Position numbers and translations under genes: made by a program. The notes under the pieces were generated by a model. That model was given only the letters and a program-made list of their open reading frames with translations. It was not told where the DNA came from and searched no databases. From Comamonas sp009360615 (GTDB lineage Bacteria; Pseudomonadota; Gammaproteobacteria; Burkholderiales; Burkholderiaceae_C), in the NCBI RefSeq assembly GCF_035784015.1, contig NZ_JALKOW010000004.1: DNA of 64,000 nt; one strand, written 5' to 3'. This document shows positions 8,348-18,540 of the stretch, piece by piece (within the stretch, counting starts at the first letter, position 1; each line of letters opens with the position of its first letter).

Positions 8348-9193
8348 TTACTTGGCTGCATCCACCATGTACTGGATAGCGGCTTTGAAGTCTGCATCCG
8401 ACGCGGTGGAGCCGCCCCTGGGGGGCATGGCACCCACGCCTTGCGTGGCCTTCTGCACCATGTCGTCCATGCCCTTGGCAATGTAGGGCGCCCAGGCCGC
8501 TTTGTCGCCGAACTTAGGAGCGCCGGCCACGCCGCTGGCATGGCAGGCCATGCAGGTGGTGTTGTAGAGGTTCTTGCCTGCATCGGAGGCGGCTGCAGTG
8601 GGGGCGGGTGCTGCTTCAGCGGCCGGTGCCGCAGCAGGAGCAGCAGCGGGTGCTGCAGCCGTTGCAGCGGGCGCATCGCCTGCAGCGGGGCCACCGGCTG
8701 CGGGCTGGGGCTCGGGGAAGTTGCCACCGGCTGCATTGGCCATATAGACCACGCCGCGGGCAATTTCCGTGTCATTGAATTCGCCACCGCCCTGGGCCGC
8801 CATCGCGCCCTTGCCGGCCAGAGCCGAGTGCACCAGGGTCTCCAGGCCCTGCTTGATGCGCGGGCCCCAGGCCGCCGCATCCTGGAACTTGGGGGCTCCG
8901 ACGGTGCCGGTCTCATGGCAGGCGGCGCATTGCGACTTGAAGACTTCCGCACCACCGCGCAGGGGGCGGTTGGCGTCGCGAATTTCCACCGTTCCCACCT
9001 TCTGCAGACGCATGGCCTTGGCCATTTCGGCATTGGCCGTGCCTGCACCGGGGGTGTCCGACGAGGTCACGAACTTGACCAGACCGATGATGACGAAGAT
9101 GGGAACCACAAACGAGAAGAAGACGGCAAGCAACAACTGCTTGGGTTTTTTAATGGGGCCGGTATGGGCTTCTTCGTGGTGTTGCTCGCTCAT
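8348..9193 (-). CDS. Membrane-anchored dihaem c-type cytochrome
   Basis: 281 residues. One N-terminal transmembrane helix (about 20-42) anchors two cytochrome c5-like domains in the periplasm. The haem sites are CAACH (89-93) and CMACH (214-218). Candidate axial Met ligands are in GKGAMAAQGGG and GVGAMPPRGG. The domains are joined by an Ala/Pro-rich linker of about 50 residues. The resemblance between the domains (CHETGTVGAPKF and CHASGVAGAPKF, then WGPRIKQG and WAPYIAKG) indicates internal duplication. It probably carries electrons between respiratory complexes; no oxidase gene is adjacent. It is monocistronic. Confidence 0.92.
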   Translation of the reverse strand: MSEQHHEEAHTGPIKKPKQLLLAVFFSFVVPIFVIIGLVKFVTSSDTPGAGTANAEMAKAMRLQKVGTVEIRDANRPLRGGAEVFKSQCAACHETGTVGAPKFQDAAAWGPRIKQGLETLVHSALAGKGAMAAQGGGEFNDTEIARGVVYMANAAGGNFPEPQPAAGGPAAGDAPAATAAAPAAAPAAAPAAEAAPAPTAAASDAGKNLYNTTCMACHASGVAGAPKFGDKAAWAPYIAKGMDDMVQKATQGVGAMPPRGGSTASDADFKAAIQYMVDAAK

Positions 9194-9341
9194 GAAGTCC
9201 TCTGAGATCGTGGGATGGGAATGAACAAACCATTATAGAAGTGAGGGTTAAGAACACCAGTGCACGACGATCCGGGTTGACGGCTGCTGGATAAAGGAGT
9301 TGAGTTGGATCAACGTTATGCAGCCCATTTGTGGCGGACAA

Positions 9342-9366
9342 GAAAAAAGGCGTCCGAGGACGCCTT
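9342..9366 (-). terminator. Terminator of the RND efflux operon
   Basis: Read on the minus strand, an AGGCGTCC/GGACGCCT stem is followed by six T. It lies 27 bases after the stop of the outer-membrane factor gene, so it ends the efflux operon. Confidence 0.85.
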
Positions 9367-9392
9367 GTGCGAGTGCGCAAAAACCGGCTGGC

Positions 9393-10826
9393 CTATTGGG
9401 CCGAGGTCGCTGCTGCAGGACGGTTGCTGGCGCCGGCCTCCGTCCAGCCACCACCGAGCACTTTGTAGAGGTTGACCTGGTTTTGCAGCTGGGCCAGACG
9501 CACCTGCACCACGGACTGCTCCAGCGCAAACAGCGAACGCTGGGCATCCAGCAGATCCAGATAGCTGGCTACACCGTTGGTATAGCGCAGATCCGACAGC
9601 TTGTAGCGAACCTGTTCCGCCTCCAGCTGACGCGACTGTGCGTCGAGCTGCTCCTTGAGCGAGCGGCGATTCACCAAAGTGTCGGACACTTCGCGGAAGG
9701 CCGACTGGATGGCGCCCTCGTACTGCGCCACGGCGATCTTCTGGCTGGCTTCTGCAACCTGGAGATTGGCGCGATTGCGGCCTGCATTGAAGATGGGCAG
9801 GTACAGCGAGGGCGCGATCGTGAAAGCGGCGGAGTCCGACTTGAACAGATCGGAGACTTCCGAGTTCACAAAACCGGCCGATGCCGTCAAGGTGATGTTC
9901 GGGAAGAACAGCGCGCGTGCCGCGCCAATGCTGGCATTGGCGGCAATCATGCTCTGCTCGGCCTGACGGATGTCGGGGCGGCGCAGCAGCAGGTCCGAGG
10001 GCAGGCCCGAAGGCACATCGGCCAGTGCCGGCAGATCGCGCAATTGCTTGCCTTGCATGCCGGACAGCAGCTCGGCAGGCAGGGTCTGACCCACGAGCAG
10101 AGTCAGTGCGTTGACGTCGCGCTCGCGCTGACCGGCTTGTTGGGCCAGGGTCGCGCGTGCGCTTTCGGTCAGCGACTGAGCCTGGCGGTAGTCCAGCTCG
10201 GAAGCCACGCCGGAGTCCAGGCGCAGCTTGGTCAGCTTGATGGACTGCTCACGGGTGCCCAGGGTTCTGCGGGAAATCGCCAGCAGTTCCTCGTCCGCCT
10301 GCAGGTTCAGCCAGGTATTGGCGACTGTCGCAATCAGGCTGATCTGGGCGGCCTTGCGGCCCTCCTCGGTCGCCAGATACTGGGCCAGAGCCTGCTGCTT
10401 GAGGCTGCCGATGCGCCCCCAGAAGTCAATCTCCCAGCTGGGCATGGACAAACCCACCATGTACGAGTTGGCATAGCGGCCCGTGGTGGCGCTGGGCTGG
10501 CGGCTGGCGCTGCCGGCCACACCGAACTCCGGGAACTGGCCGGCACGCTGGATCTGGTACTGGGCCTGTGCCTTTTCGATGTTGAGCACGGCCACACGCA
10601 AGTCGCGGTTGTTTTCCAGTGCGAGCTGGATCACCTGCTGCAGGCGTGGGTCCGTGTAGAACTGCTGCCAGGGGATGTCGGCAGCCGCCGTGGCGCCAGC
10701 CTGCTCGTCGGCCGCCGAGTAGTGCTCGGCCACCGGAGCAGCAGGGCGCTCCAGCGTAGGAATGAAGGAGCAGCCGCTGGCCAGCAGCGCGCCGGCCAGT
10801 GCGACGGGTAGCAAGGTTTTATTCAT
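9393..10826 (-). CDS. RND efflux outer-membrane factor (OprM/NodT family)
   Basis: A 477-residue TolC-like outer-membrane lipoprotein that forms the exit duct of a tripartite efflux pump. A signal peptide with lipobox ASGC precedes the conserved SFIPTLERPAAPV start of OprM-type proteins. DLRVAVLNIEKAQAQYQIQRA, the TGRYANSYMVGLSMPSWEIDFWGR segment and DLRYTNGVASYLDLLDAQRSL are family signatures of the two alpha-hairpin/beta-strand repeats. The ATG at 10826 overlaps the end of the permease gene by 8 bases and has a GGAGG site. It is the last gene of the adaptor-permease-OMF operon. Confidence 0.95.
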   Translation of the reverse strand: MNKTLLPVALAGALLASGCSFIPTLERPAAPVAEHYSAADEQAGATAAADIPWQQFYTDPRLQQVIQLALENNRDLRVAVLNIEKAQAQYQIQRAGQFPEFGVAGSASRQPSATTGRYANSYMVGLSMPSWEIDFWGRIGSLKQQALAQYLATEEGRKAAQISLIATVANTWLNLQADEELLAISRRTLGTREQSIKLTKLRLDSGVASELDYRQAQSLTESARATLAQQAGQRERDVNALTLLVGQTLPAELLSGMQGKQLRDLPALADVPSGLPSDLLLRRPDIRQAEQSMIAANASIGAARALFFPNITLTASAGFVNSEVSDLFKSDSAAFTIAPSLYLPIFNAGRNRANLQVAEASQKIAVAQYEGAIQSAFREVSDTLVNRRSLKEQLDAQSRQLEAEQVRYKLSDLRYTNGVASYLDLLDAQRSLFALEQSVVQVRLAQLQNQVNLYKVLGGGWTEAGASNRPAAATSAQ

Positions 10827-13800
10827 GTTGGGAGCCTCCCTGCGCTGCAGAAATTGCCGCCGGGGGAGTGGCGTTGGAGTCTTGCTTGGACTTCTTGCCA
10901 AACAGATTGAACACGGCCACAAAGAACACGGGCACCAGGAATACGGAGATCGGCGTGCCGATCACCATGCCCCAGAACACGCCAGTGCCGATTTCCTTCT
11001 GGCTGGCAGCGCTGGCGCCGGAGGCGATGTACAGCGGCACCACACCCAGAATAAAGGCCAGCGAGGTCATCAGGATCGGGCGGAAACGCAGGTGGCCAGC
11101 CTCCAGCGCGGCCTCCAGCGCAGTCTTGCCTTCCGCATGCAGATCCTTGGCGAATTCCACGATCAGGATGGCGTTCTTGGCCGACAGGCCAATCACCGTG
11201 ATCAGCGCCACCTGGAAGTAGATGTCGTTGGGCATGCCGCGCATCAGCATGCCGGCCACGGCGCCGAACACGCCCAGGGGGACGACCAGCAGCACGGACA
11301 GCGGAATGCTCCAGCTTTCATACAGCGCGGCCAGGCACAGGAACACGGCCAGGATGGAGAACGCATACAGCAGCATGGCGGATGAGCCGGCCTTCTTTTC
11401 GTCCAGGGACTGGCCGGTCCACTCGTAGCCGAAGCCGTCGGGCAGCTCCTGGGCCAGCTTTTCCATCTCCTTCATGGCGTCACCGCTGGTAAAGCCGGGT
11501 TTGGCCTGGCCGGTGATGCTCATGGAGGGGTAGCCGTTGTAGCGTGTCAGCTGCATGGGGCCGCTGATCCACTTGGCGCTGACCATGGTGGACAACTCCA
11601 CCAGCTGGCCTTGCGCGTTGGGGACCGTCAGTCGCATCACGTCCTCTGGCTGCATGCGGCGTGCCGCATCGGCCTGGATGGTGACGCGCTGCATGAAGCC
11701 GTTGTTGGGGAAGTCCGTGGAGTTGGACGAACCCAGGGCCGTGGCCAGCGTCGAGGCCAGGTCCCCCATGCTCACGCGCTGGGCATAGACCGCATCGCGG
11801 TTGATGTCCACCTGCCATTGCGGAGCGTCGTCCACACCGTCAAAGCGCACGCCGGTCAGCACGGGGCTCTTGTTCGCCTTGGCGATCAGCTGATTGCGGG
11901 CTTCCAGCAAGGCCGCATGGCCTTTGGCACCACGGTCCTGCAGGCGGAAGGTGAAACCGTCGCTGTTGCCCAGCTCCGAAATCGAAGGGGGAACCAGCGT
12001 GAAGATGAAGCCGTCGCGCAAGGTGGACATGGCGCCCATGGTGCGTCCGGCAAAGGATTTGGCATCCGAGCCAGCGCCTGTGCGCTCGGACCAATCCTTG
12101 AGCGTGGTGAACGCCAGGCCCACGTTCTGGCCCTGACCCATGAAGCTGAAGCCCAGAATGCTCACGATGTGATCGGTTTCCGGCTGGCTCAGTGCGAACT
12201 TCTCCAGCTCCGCCATGGTCTTGCTGGTGCGCTCCAGGCTCGCACCGGGCGGCAGCTGAGCCAGCGAGATGACATAGCCCTGATCCTCGGTCGGCAGGAA
12301 GGCCGTGGGCAGTCGCAGGAACATGAAGATCACGCCGGCAATCACCAGCAGATAGACGATGAAGGCCTGGACGGAGCGTTTGACCACGCCGGAAAGAGCC
12401 GCCGAGTAGCGCTTGGTGCCGGCCTCAAACTTGCGGTTGAACCAGTTGTAGAAAGGGCCGAGCAGGCCGGTCTTCTTGTCGTGCGCATGGCCCTTTGGAA
12501 TGGGCTTGAGCATGGTGGCGCACAGCGCGGGAGTCAGGGTCAGCGCGAAGAAGCCGGAGAAGAAGATCGAGATGGCCATCACCAGCGAGAACTGGCGATA
12601 GATGTTGCCGGTCGCGCCGGAGAACATGGCCAGAGGCAGGAACACGGTCACCAGGATCACGGTGATGCCGACCACGGCGCCCTGGATCTGTCCCATGGCC
12701 TTGATGGTGGCTTCCTTGGGCGGCAGGCCCTCCTCGGCCATGATGCGCTCGACGTTCTCCACCACCACGATGGCGTCGTCCACCACGATGCCGATCACCA
12801 GCACCATGGCGAACATGGCCAGAATATTGATGGTCAGGCCGGCGACCAGCATCACGGCAAAGGTGCCGAGCAGTGCGATGGGCACCACGATGGTCGGGAT
12901 CAGCGTGTAGCGGATGTTCTGCAGGAAGATCAGCATCACGATGAACACCAGCACGATGGCTTCCAGCAGTGTGTGCACCACCTTCTCGATGGAGATCTTC
13001 ACGAACTTGGACGTGTCGTAGGGCGATGACCATTTCACGCCGGCCGGCAGAAAGGGCTCCATCTCCGCCATCTTGGCCTTGACCAGCTTGGCAGTCGCCA
13101 TGGCGTTGGCAGTCGACGTCAGCTGCACGGCCATGGCCACGGCAGGCTTGCCGTCCAGGCGGGACTCGAAAGCATAGCTTTCGATGCCCAGTTCGATGCG
13201 AGCCACATCCCTGAGGCGCACGGTGGAGCCGTCGGAGTTGGAGCGCAGCACCACTTCGCCGAATTCCTCGGGCGTGGTCAGCTGGCCGGGCACCACGATC
13301 GTGGCGGTGGTGGTGGTGCCAGGGGTGCTGGGCAGGTTGCCCAGGGCGCCACCGGAGATCTGCTGGTTCTGTGCGGCAATCGCTGCGTTGACCGATGCAA
13401 TCGACAGACCGAAGCCCTGGAGCTTGGCGGGATCCACCCAGACGCGCATGGCACGGCCCGAGGCAAACAGCTGCGCCTTGCCCACGCCGTCCAGACGCTG
13501 GATTTCAGGCACCACATTGCGGTTCACATAGTCTGCAATGTCGTCACGCGAGGTCTCCCCGGACTCGGCCTGGAAAGCCAGAATCATCAGGAAGTTGCTC
13601 ATGGACTTGTCCACGCGCACGCCCAGTGCCTGAACGACCTGAGGCAGCCGGGGCAGCACGCGGGAGAGGCGGTTTTGCACGTCCACCTGCGCCAGATCGG
13701 GGTTGGTGCCGGGGGCAAAGGTGACGGTCAGAGTGCCTTGGCCGCCCGCAGGTGCGGAAGCCTCCATGTACATCAGGCCTTGCGCACCGTTGATTTCGCG

Positions 13801-13998
13801 CTCGATCAGCTGAAGGACGGAGTCCGTCATGGTCTGCGACGTGGCGCCCGGGTAGGTCGCCGTCACGTTGATGGTGGGAGGGGCCACCGATGGGAACTGT
13901 GCCACCGGCAGCCTGGTGATGGAGATCACGCCCGCAATGATCACGAAAATCGCGATCACCCAGGCAAAGATCGGTCTGTGGATGAAAAACTTGGACAT
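10819..13998 (-). CDS. RND multidrug efflux permease (AcrB/MexB/TtgB type)
   Basis: A 1059-residue inner-membrane proton/drug antiporter of the HAE1 RND family, normal length. The proton-relay residues are present: the Asp pair in IGIVVDDAIVVVENVER (TM4) and the Lys in VIGLSAKNAILIVEFAKD (TM10). The N-terminus MSKFFIHRPIFAWVIAIF is canonical, as are FLPTEDQGYVIS and the second-half motif PLGVFGAVAGMLMRGMPNDIYFQVALIT. It takes up hydrophobic drugs from membrane or periplasm and exports them through the adaptor and the OMF. It lies between those two genes and is closest to AcrB, MexB and TtgB by pattern; exact substrates cannot be read from sequence. Confidence 0.97.
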   Translation of the reverse strand: MSKFFIHRPIFAWVIAIFVIIAGVISITRLPVAQFPSVAPPTINVTATYPGATSQTMTDSVLQLIEREINGAQGLMYMEASAPAGGQGTLTVTFAPGTNPDLAQVDVQNRLSRVLPRLPQVVQALGVRVDKSMSNFLMILAFQAESGETSRDDIADYVNRNVVPEIQRLDGVGKAQLFASGRAMRVWVDPAKLQGFGLSIASVNAAIAAQNQQISGGALGNLPSTPGTTTTATIVVPGQLTTPEEFGEVVLRSNSDGSTVRLRDVARIELGIESYAFESRLDGKPAVAMAVQLTSTANAMATAKLVKAKMAEMEPFLPAGVKWSSPYDTSKFVKISIEKVVHTLLEAIVLVFIVMLIFLQNIRYTLIPTIVVPIALLGTFAVMLVAGLTINILAMFAMVLVIGIVVDDAIVVVENVERIMAEEGLPPKEATIKAMGQIQGAVVGITVILVTVFLPLAMFSGATGNIYRQFSLVMAISIFFSGFFALTLTPALCATMLKPIPKGHAHDKKTGLLGPFYNWFNRKFEAGTKRYSAALSGVVKRSVQAFIVYLLVIAGVIFMFLRLPTAFLPTEDQGYVISLAQLPPGASLERTSKTMAELEKFALSQPETDHIVSILGFSFMGQGQNVGLAFTTLKDWSERTGAGSDAKSFAGRTMGAMSTLRDGFIFTLVPPSISELGNSDGFTFRLQDRGAKGHAALLEARNQLIAKANKSPVLTGVRFDGVDDAPQWQVDINRDAVYAQRVSMGDLASTLATALGSSNSTDFPNNGFMQRVTIQADAARRMQPEDVMRLTVPNAQGQLVELSTMVSAKWISGPMQLTRYNGYPSMSITGQAKPGFTSGDAMKEMEKLAQELPDGFGYEWTGQSLDEKKAGSSAMLLYAFSILAVFLCLAALYESWSIPLSVLLVVPLGVFGAVAGMLMRGMPNDIYFQVALITVIGLSAKNAILIVEFAKDLHAEGKTALEAALEAGHLRFRPILMTSLAFILGVVPLYIASGASAASQKEIGTGVFWGMVIGTPISVFLVPVFFVAVFNLFGKKSKQDSNATPPAAISAAQGGSQHE

Positions 13999-14010
13999 GG
14001 ATCGTGCCTG

Positions 14011-15315
14011 TTACTTGGCGGCCTGGCCTTGGCCAGCACCTTCGGCGGGTGTGGCAGCTTTTTCTTGTGCAGGTGCGGCGGGGGGCTGCGACGGCGCGGC
14101 GGTGGCTGTGTTGTTGATCTCGACGGGCTTGACCTTCTTGGCTCCCATACCCACTTTGATCAGGCCGTCCACCATGACTTTCTCACCCGCTTTCAGACCG
14201 GACGTGACGACCCAGTTATTGCCACTGGACTGGCTGATCTGGACAGGACGGGGGGCCACGGAGCCATCCTCGGCCACGATCATGACGAAGTTGCCCTTTT
14301 CGTTGCGAGTCACGGCTTGTTGCGGAATCAGCGCGGCATTCTCGACCTGTGCCTGCTCCAGGTGCACGCGCACATAAGTACCGGGCAGCAGCAGACCGTC
14401 GGGGTTGGGCAGCTCCGCGCGCACGCTGACCTGGCCGGTAGTCGGGTCCACGGTCAGGTCGGTGAACAGCAGCTTGCCGGTGTGTGCGTATTCCTTGCCA
14501 TCGTCCAAATAGACGTGGACGCGCGCGGCGTTGTCACCTACCTTTGCCAGCTTGCCGGAGCTGAGCGCTTCGCGCATGCGCATGATGTCGGACGAGGACT
14601 GGGTCAGGTTCACATACAGCGGGTTGACTTGCTGAATCGTCGCCAGCTGCGTGGCTTCGCCCTGGCCCACCAGTGCACCCTCCGTCACCAAAGCGCGTCC
14701 GATGCGCCCGGAGATGGGGGCGGTCACGCTGGCATAGCCCAGGTTGACGTTGGCATTGGTGACGGCCGCCTTGCCTGCGGCAACCTGCGCCAGTGCCGCC
14801 TTTTCGTTGGCGATGGCCGTGTCGTATTCCTGCTTGCTGATGGCATTGGCCTCCACCAGCGGCTTGTAGCGGCGGGCGGTGGCTGATGCCTGAGCCAGAT
14901 TGGCTTCGGCCTGCGCCAGGGTGGCCTGGGCGCTTTGCAGATTGGCCTTGTAGGGGGTGTTGTCGATCTCGAACAAGGCCTGGCCGGCCTTGACATCCGA
15001 GCCTTCGCGGAACAGGCGCTTTTGCACAATGCCGGCCGCGCGGGCACGCACCTGTGCAATGCGCGATGGCTCCAGACGGCCGGGCAGATCGGAGATCAGG
15101 GGCACGTTCTGCATGGTGACCGTCACCACGCCCACTTCGGGGGGCTGTGCCTGAGCGGCGGCTTGTGCTTTCTGGGCTTCCGCGTTTTTGTCACTGCATG
15201 CGACTAGTCCCAGTGCAGCAGCCAGGCTCAGGCCGATGACCATGGAGCGGGTGCCGGATGCGGCTGAATGGGACTGGTTGTCGGGAGCCTGGTGTGCTTC
15301 ATACATCGGGTGCAT
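14011..15315 (-). CDS. RND efflux periplasmic adaptor (AcrA/MexA/TtgA type)
   Basis: A membrane-fusion protein of about 434 residues linking the RND permease to the outer-membrane factor. A lipobox LVAC about 45 residues in marks it as a lipoprotein. The barrel-sandwich/lipoyl domain, alpha-hairpin and beta-barrel follow, with the signatures DLPGRLEPSRIAQVRARAAG, VEANAISKQEYDTA and VTAPISGRIGRA. I chose the ATG at 15315 because GGAAGGAC lies about 5 bases upstream; an in-frame ATG at 15306 is possible. It starts the operon (12 bases before the permease gene) and is divergent from the TetR gene, with the palindromic operator candidate in the gap. Confidence 0.95.
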   Translation of the reverse strand: MHPMYEAHQAPDNQSHSAASGTRSMVIGLSLAAALGLVACSDKNAEAQKAQAAAQAQPPEVGVVTVTMQNVPLISDLPGRLEPSRIAQVRARAAGIVQKRLFREGSDVKAGQALFEIDNTPYKANLQSAQATLAQAEANLAQASATARRYKPLVEANAISKQEYDTAIANEKAALAQVAAGKAAVTNANVNLGYASVTAPISGRIGRALVTEGALVGQGEATQLATIQQVNPLYVNLTQSSSDIMRMREALSSGKLAKVGDNAARVHVYLDDGKEYAHTGKLLFTDLTVDPTTGQVSVRAELPNPDGLLLPGTYVRVHLEQAQVENAALIPQQAVTRNEKGNFVMIVAEDGSVAPRPVQISQSSGNNWVVTSGLKAGEKVMVDGLIKVGMGAKKVKPVEINNTATAAPSQPPAAPAQEKAATPAEGAGQGQAAK

Positions 15316-15423
15316 GAACGTCCTTCCGGTTGACATTGTGAAAACGAAAAAGAGCGCAGTCCTCAGGGGTGCGCTCGTTTGGGTGGAAACCCTAGGTGGC
15401 TTCCTGCATATCGGTGCTAGGGA

Positions 15424-15453
15424 AATTATACATACATGCATAAATGTATAATT
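15424..15453. promoter_or_regulatory. Palindromic operator candidate for the TetR regulator
   Basis: A perfect 10-base inverted repeat, AATTATACAT and ATGTATAATT, is separated by 10 bases and lies between the divergent adaptor and tetR genes. The inner TACATACAT...AATGTATA pattern resembles the AcrR operator of Escherichia coli as I remember it (TACATACAT...GAATGTATG). The position lets one site repress both directions. The site is seen; its use by this regulator is inferred. Confidence 0.75.
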
Positions 15454-15532
15454 GCAAACGTTGCGTAAAGCAGCTGGGAAATGGTTTTTCTCGTGGCGAA
15501 CAATCGCCGGCGAGTGAGGAAGAAGGTGAGTG

Positions 15533-16153
15533 ATGGCTCGAAGAACCAAGGCTGAAGCGGATGAGACGCGCACCAAGCTGCTGGATGCGGCCGAAGAGGT
15601 GTTTTTCGAGAAAGGCGTGTCACGCACATCGCTGGGCGATATTGCGCAGCGTGCAGGAGCCACGCGCGGGGCGGTGTACTGGCACTTCAAGGACAAGATG
15701 GACGTCTTTGTTTCCATGCTTGGGCGCATATGCCTGCCTTTCGAAGAAATCTGTGACGACAGGTACGGCGACCTGTTGCCGTTAGAACGTATTCGTCACT
15801 CCATCCTGTGTGTGTTCGAGAGTCTGGACGAGGATGAGCGCAGGCGCAAAGTGTTTGAAACAGCGCTCTTCAAGATGGAGTACGTGGGCGAACTTGCTGA
15901 TGTGCGCTTGCAGCATATCGAAAGTTCAGGCTTTGCCCGGGAAAAATTTGCGCGCGATCTGGCCGCTGCGGCGGAGGGGCAGTCCCTGTGCCTGTCGGTG
16001 TCCCCGGAAGAGGCTGCCCTTGGTTTGCACTCTCTCTTTGTCGGTCTCATACATGGCTGGGTGTTGACCGAAGGAAGTTTCTCACTGGTCAAGGTCGGCT
16101 CGATGTCGGTGGATGTCTACTTGTCTGGTTTGGGATTTCGGGTGAATTTGTGA
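15533..16153 (+). CDS. TetR-family repressor of the efflux operon (AcrR/TtgR type)
   Basis: A 206-residue TetR-family regulator. The N-terminal helix-turn-helix is clear: ARRTKAEADETRTKLLDAAEEVFFEKG, then TSLGDIAQRAGATRGAVYWHFKDKMDVF, the AcrR/TtgR/MexR-like recognition helix. The C-terminal ligand-binding domain has the AcrR-type spacing (VLTEGSFSL near the end). The start is the ATG at 15533 behind an AGAAGGTGAG site; a GTG one codon earlier would add one residue. It is divergent from the RND operon and very likely represses it and itself, with drug binding relieving repression. Confidence 0.93.
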   Translation: MARRTKAEADETRTKLLDAAEEVFFEKGVSRTSLGDIAQRAGATRGAVYWHFKDKMDVFVSMLGRICLPFEEICDDRYGDLLPLERIRHSILCVFESLDEDERRRKVFETALFKMEYVGELADVRLQHIESSGFAREKFARDLAAAAEGQSLCLSVSPEEAALGLHSLFVGLIHGWVLTEGSFSLVKVGSMSVDVYLSGLGFRVNL

Positions 16154-16227
16154 TTTGGCAGTCCAAACCCGTGCAATAATTGCGGCTGTTGAATTGTTGT
16201 TGGCCGCGCAAGCGGCCTGACGGATTC

Positions 16228-16303
16228 GCGGCTGTAGCTCAGTGGATAGAGTATTGGCCTCCGAAGCCAAGGGTCGTGGGTTCGATCCCCGCCAGCCGCG
16301 CCA
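16228..16303 (+). tRNA. tRNA-Arg (CCG)
   Basis: A 76-base cloverleaf: acceptor arms GCGGCTG/CAGCCGC, anticodon stem TTGGC/GCCAA with loop CTCCGAA, anticodon CCG at 16261-16263, and an encoded CCA end. It opens the tRNA cluster. A possible TTGGCA element at 16155 and an AATAAT at 16175 lie upstream, with poor spacing, so the promoter is not certain. Confidence 0.97.
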
Positions 16304-16321
16304 GCATCGATCTTCGGCAAG

Positions 16322-16347
16322 AAAAAAGAAATTTCAAAATTTCTTTT
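16322..16347 (+). terminator. A/T-rich palindrome between tRNA-Arg and tRNA-Tyr
   Basis: AAAAAGAAATTT and AAATTTCTTTTT arms flank a CA centre and end in a T run. This probably ends the tRNA-Arg transcript. A TACAAT -10-like hexamer at 16366-16371, 13 bases before tRNA-Tyr, suggests a fresh start for the Tyr-Gly-Thr-tuf transcript. The -35 box is weak. Confidence 0.55.
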
Positions 16348-16383
16348 TAGGTCGAAAATAGATGCTACAATTCAAGTCTCTTC

Positions 16384-16469
16384 GGAGGGGTGGCCGAGTG
16401 GTTAAAGGCAGCAGACTGTAAATCTGCCCGCTAACGCGTACACAGGTTCGAATCCTGTCCCCTCCACCA
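16384..16469 (+). tRNA. tRNA-Tyr (GTA)
   Basis: An 86-base class II tRNA with a long variable arm. Acceptor arms are GGAGGGG/CCCCTCC, the anticodon loop is CTGTAAA in a GCAGA/TCTGC stem (anticodon 16418-16420), and CCA is encoded. It begins the conserved Tyr-Gly-Thr-tuf-Trp arrangement of Proteobacteria. Confidence 0.97.
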
Positions 16470-16527
16470 GCAATGGTTGAGAAGAGCGATTGCTAGAGAT
16501 AGCAGTCACGTGCAGTAGTAAATCTGT

Positions 16528-16601
16528 GCGGGAGTAGTTCAATGGTAGAACCCTAGCCTTCCAAGCTAATGACGCGGGTTCGATTCCCGTCTCCCGCTCC
16601 A
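16528..16601 (+). tRNA. tRNA-Gly (TCC)
   Basis: A 74-base cloverleaf with acceptor GCGGGAG/CTCCCGC, anticodon TCC at 16560-16562 and an encoded CCA. The first anticodon-stem pair (27-43) is C with A (16553 and 16569), a mismatch at the stem end that a tRNA can tolerate. It is cotranscribed with the flanking tRNA-Tyr and tRNA-Thr genes. Confidence 0.96.
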
Positions 16602-16643
16602 GTTTGCGAGCAAAGATTCTAGAAGTTGTTTTTCAGCTTCTTT

Positions 16644-16718
<75 letters not shown>

Positions 16719-16793
16719 TTTTCTGGTGCGCTCGCTTGATAGGGTTGCGCCGAAATCCTCTTGCAGTGAATTTGTTTTTTCGGAGTCGGAAAA

Positions 16794-17984
<1,191 letters not shown>

Positions 17985-17993
17985 TTGATTTGT

Positions 17994-18069
17994 AGGGGTA
18001 TAGCTCAATTGGCAGAGCGTCGGTCTCCAAAACCGAAGGTTGTAGGTTCGATTCCTACTGCCCCTGCCA
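17994..18069 (+). tRNA. tRNA-Trp (CCA)
   Basis: A 76-base cloverleaf with acceptor AGGGGTA/TGCCCCT, anticodon loop CTCCAAA (CCA at 18037-18039), T-arm GTAGG-TTCGATT-CCTAC and an encoded CCA. It lies 9 bases after the tuf stop and is probably processed from the tuf transcript. Confidence 0.97.
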
Positions 18070-18093
18070 CCTCTTAATGGTGGAATCAACAAG

Positions 18094-18115
18094 AGCCCGC
18101 CTTTGGCGGGCTTTT
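18094..18115 (+). terminator. Terminator between tRNA-Trp and secE
   Basis: AGCCCGCC and GGCGGGCT arms around a TTT loop are followed by TTT. This is a likely intrinsic terminator or attenuator after the tuf-tRNA-Trp transcript, 41 bases before the secE ATG. Confidence 0.8.
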
Positions 18116-18156
18116 GTGTCTTGAAATTGCACATCTTTGTGCATTTGAAACAAAAT

Positions 18157-18540
18157 ATGGCCACTACTCAGGTTGAAACAGTCAGCTCTGCAGCTGACAA
18201 AGCAAAATTAGCCGCTGTTGCGGCTTTAGTTGTTGCTTCTATTGCTGGCTTTTATCTGTTGAGCAAGCAAGGCGCACTGGTGCAATGGGCGACTTTGATT
18301 GTCGGTCTGGTGCTGGCTGCTGGCGTGTTTCTGATCTCTGAGCCGGGCAAGCGATTCATTGGCTTTGCCCGTGATGCTTGGCGTGAGGTGAAGAAGGTGG
18401 TCTGGCCCACCCGCAAGGAAACCATGCAGATGACGCTGTATGTCTTTGCATTCGTGGTGGTGATGGCCTTGTTCTTGTGGTTCACCGATAAGACGCTTGA
18501 ATGGGTCTTGTACGACTTGATTTTGGGCTGGAGGAAGTAA
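18157..18540 (+). CDS. secE: Preprotein translocase subunit SecE
   Basis: A 127-residue SecE of the three-helix type. Two N-terminal membrane helices (about 16-37 and 44-62) precede the conserved core FARDAWREVKKVVWPTRKETMQMT and a third helix (about 92-115). SecE stabilises SecY in the SecYEG protein-export channel. I start it at the ATG at 18157, giving MATTQVETV; a start at 18103 in the same frame would run into the terminator upstream. Its stop overlaps the nusG start (TAATG), so the two are coupled. Confidence 0.96.
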   Translation: MATTQVETVSSAADKAKLAAVAALVVASIAGFYLLSKQGALVQWATLIVGLVLAAGVFLISEPGKRFIGFARDAWREVKKVVWPTRKETMQMTLYVFAFVVVMALFLWFTDKTLEWVLYDLILGWRK

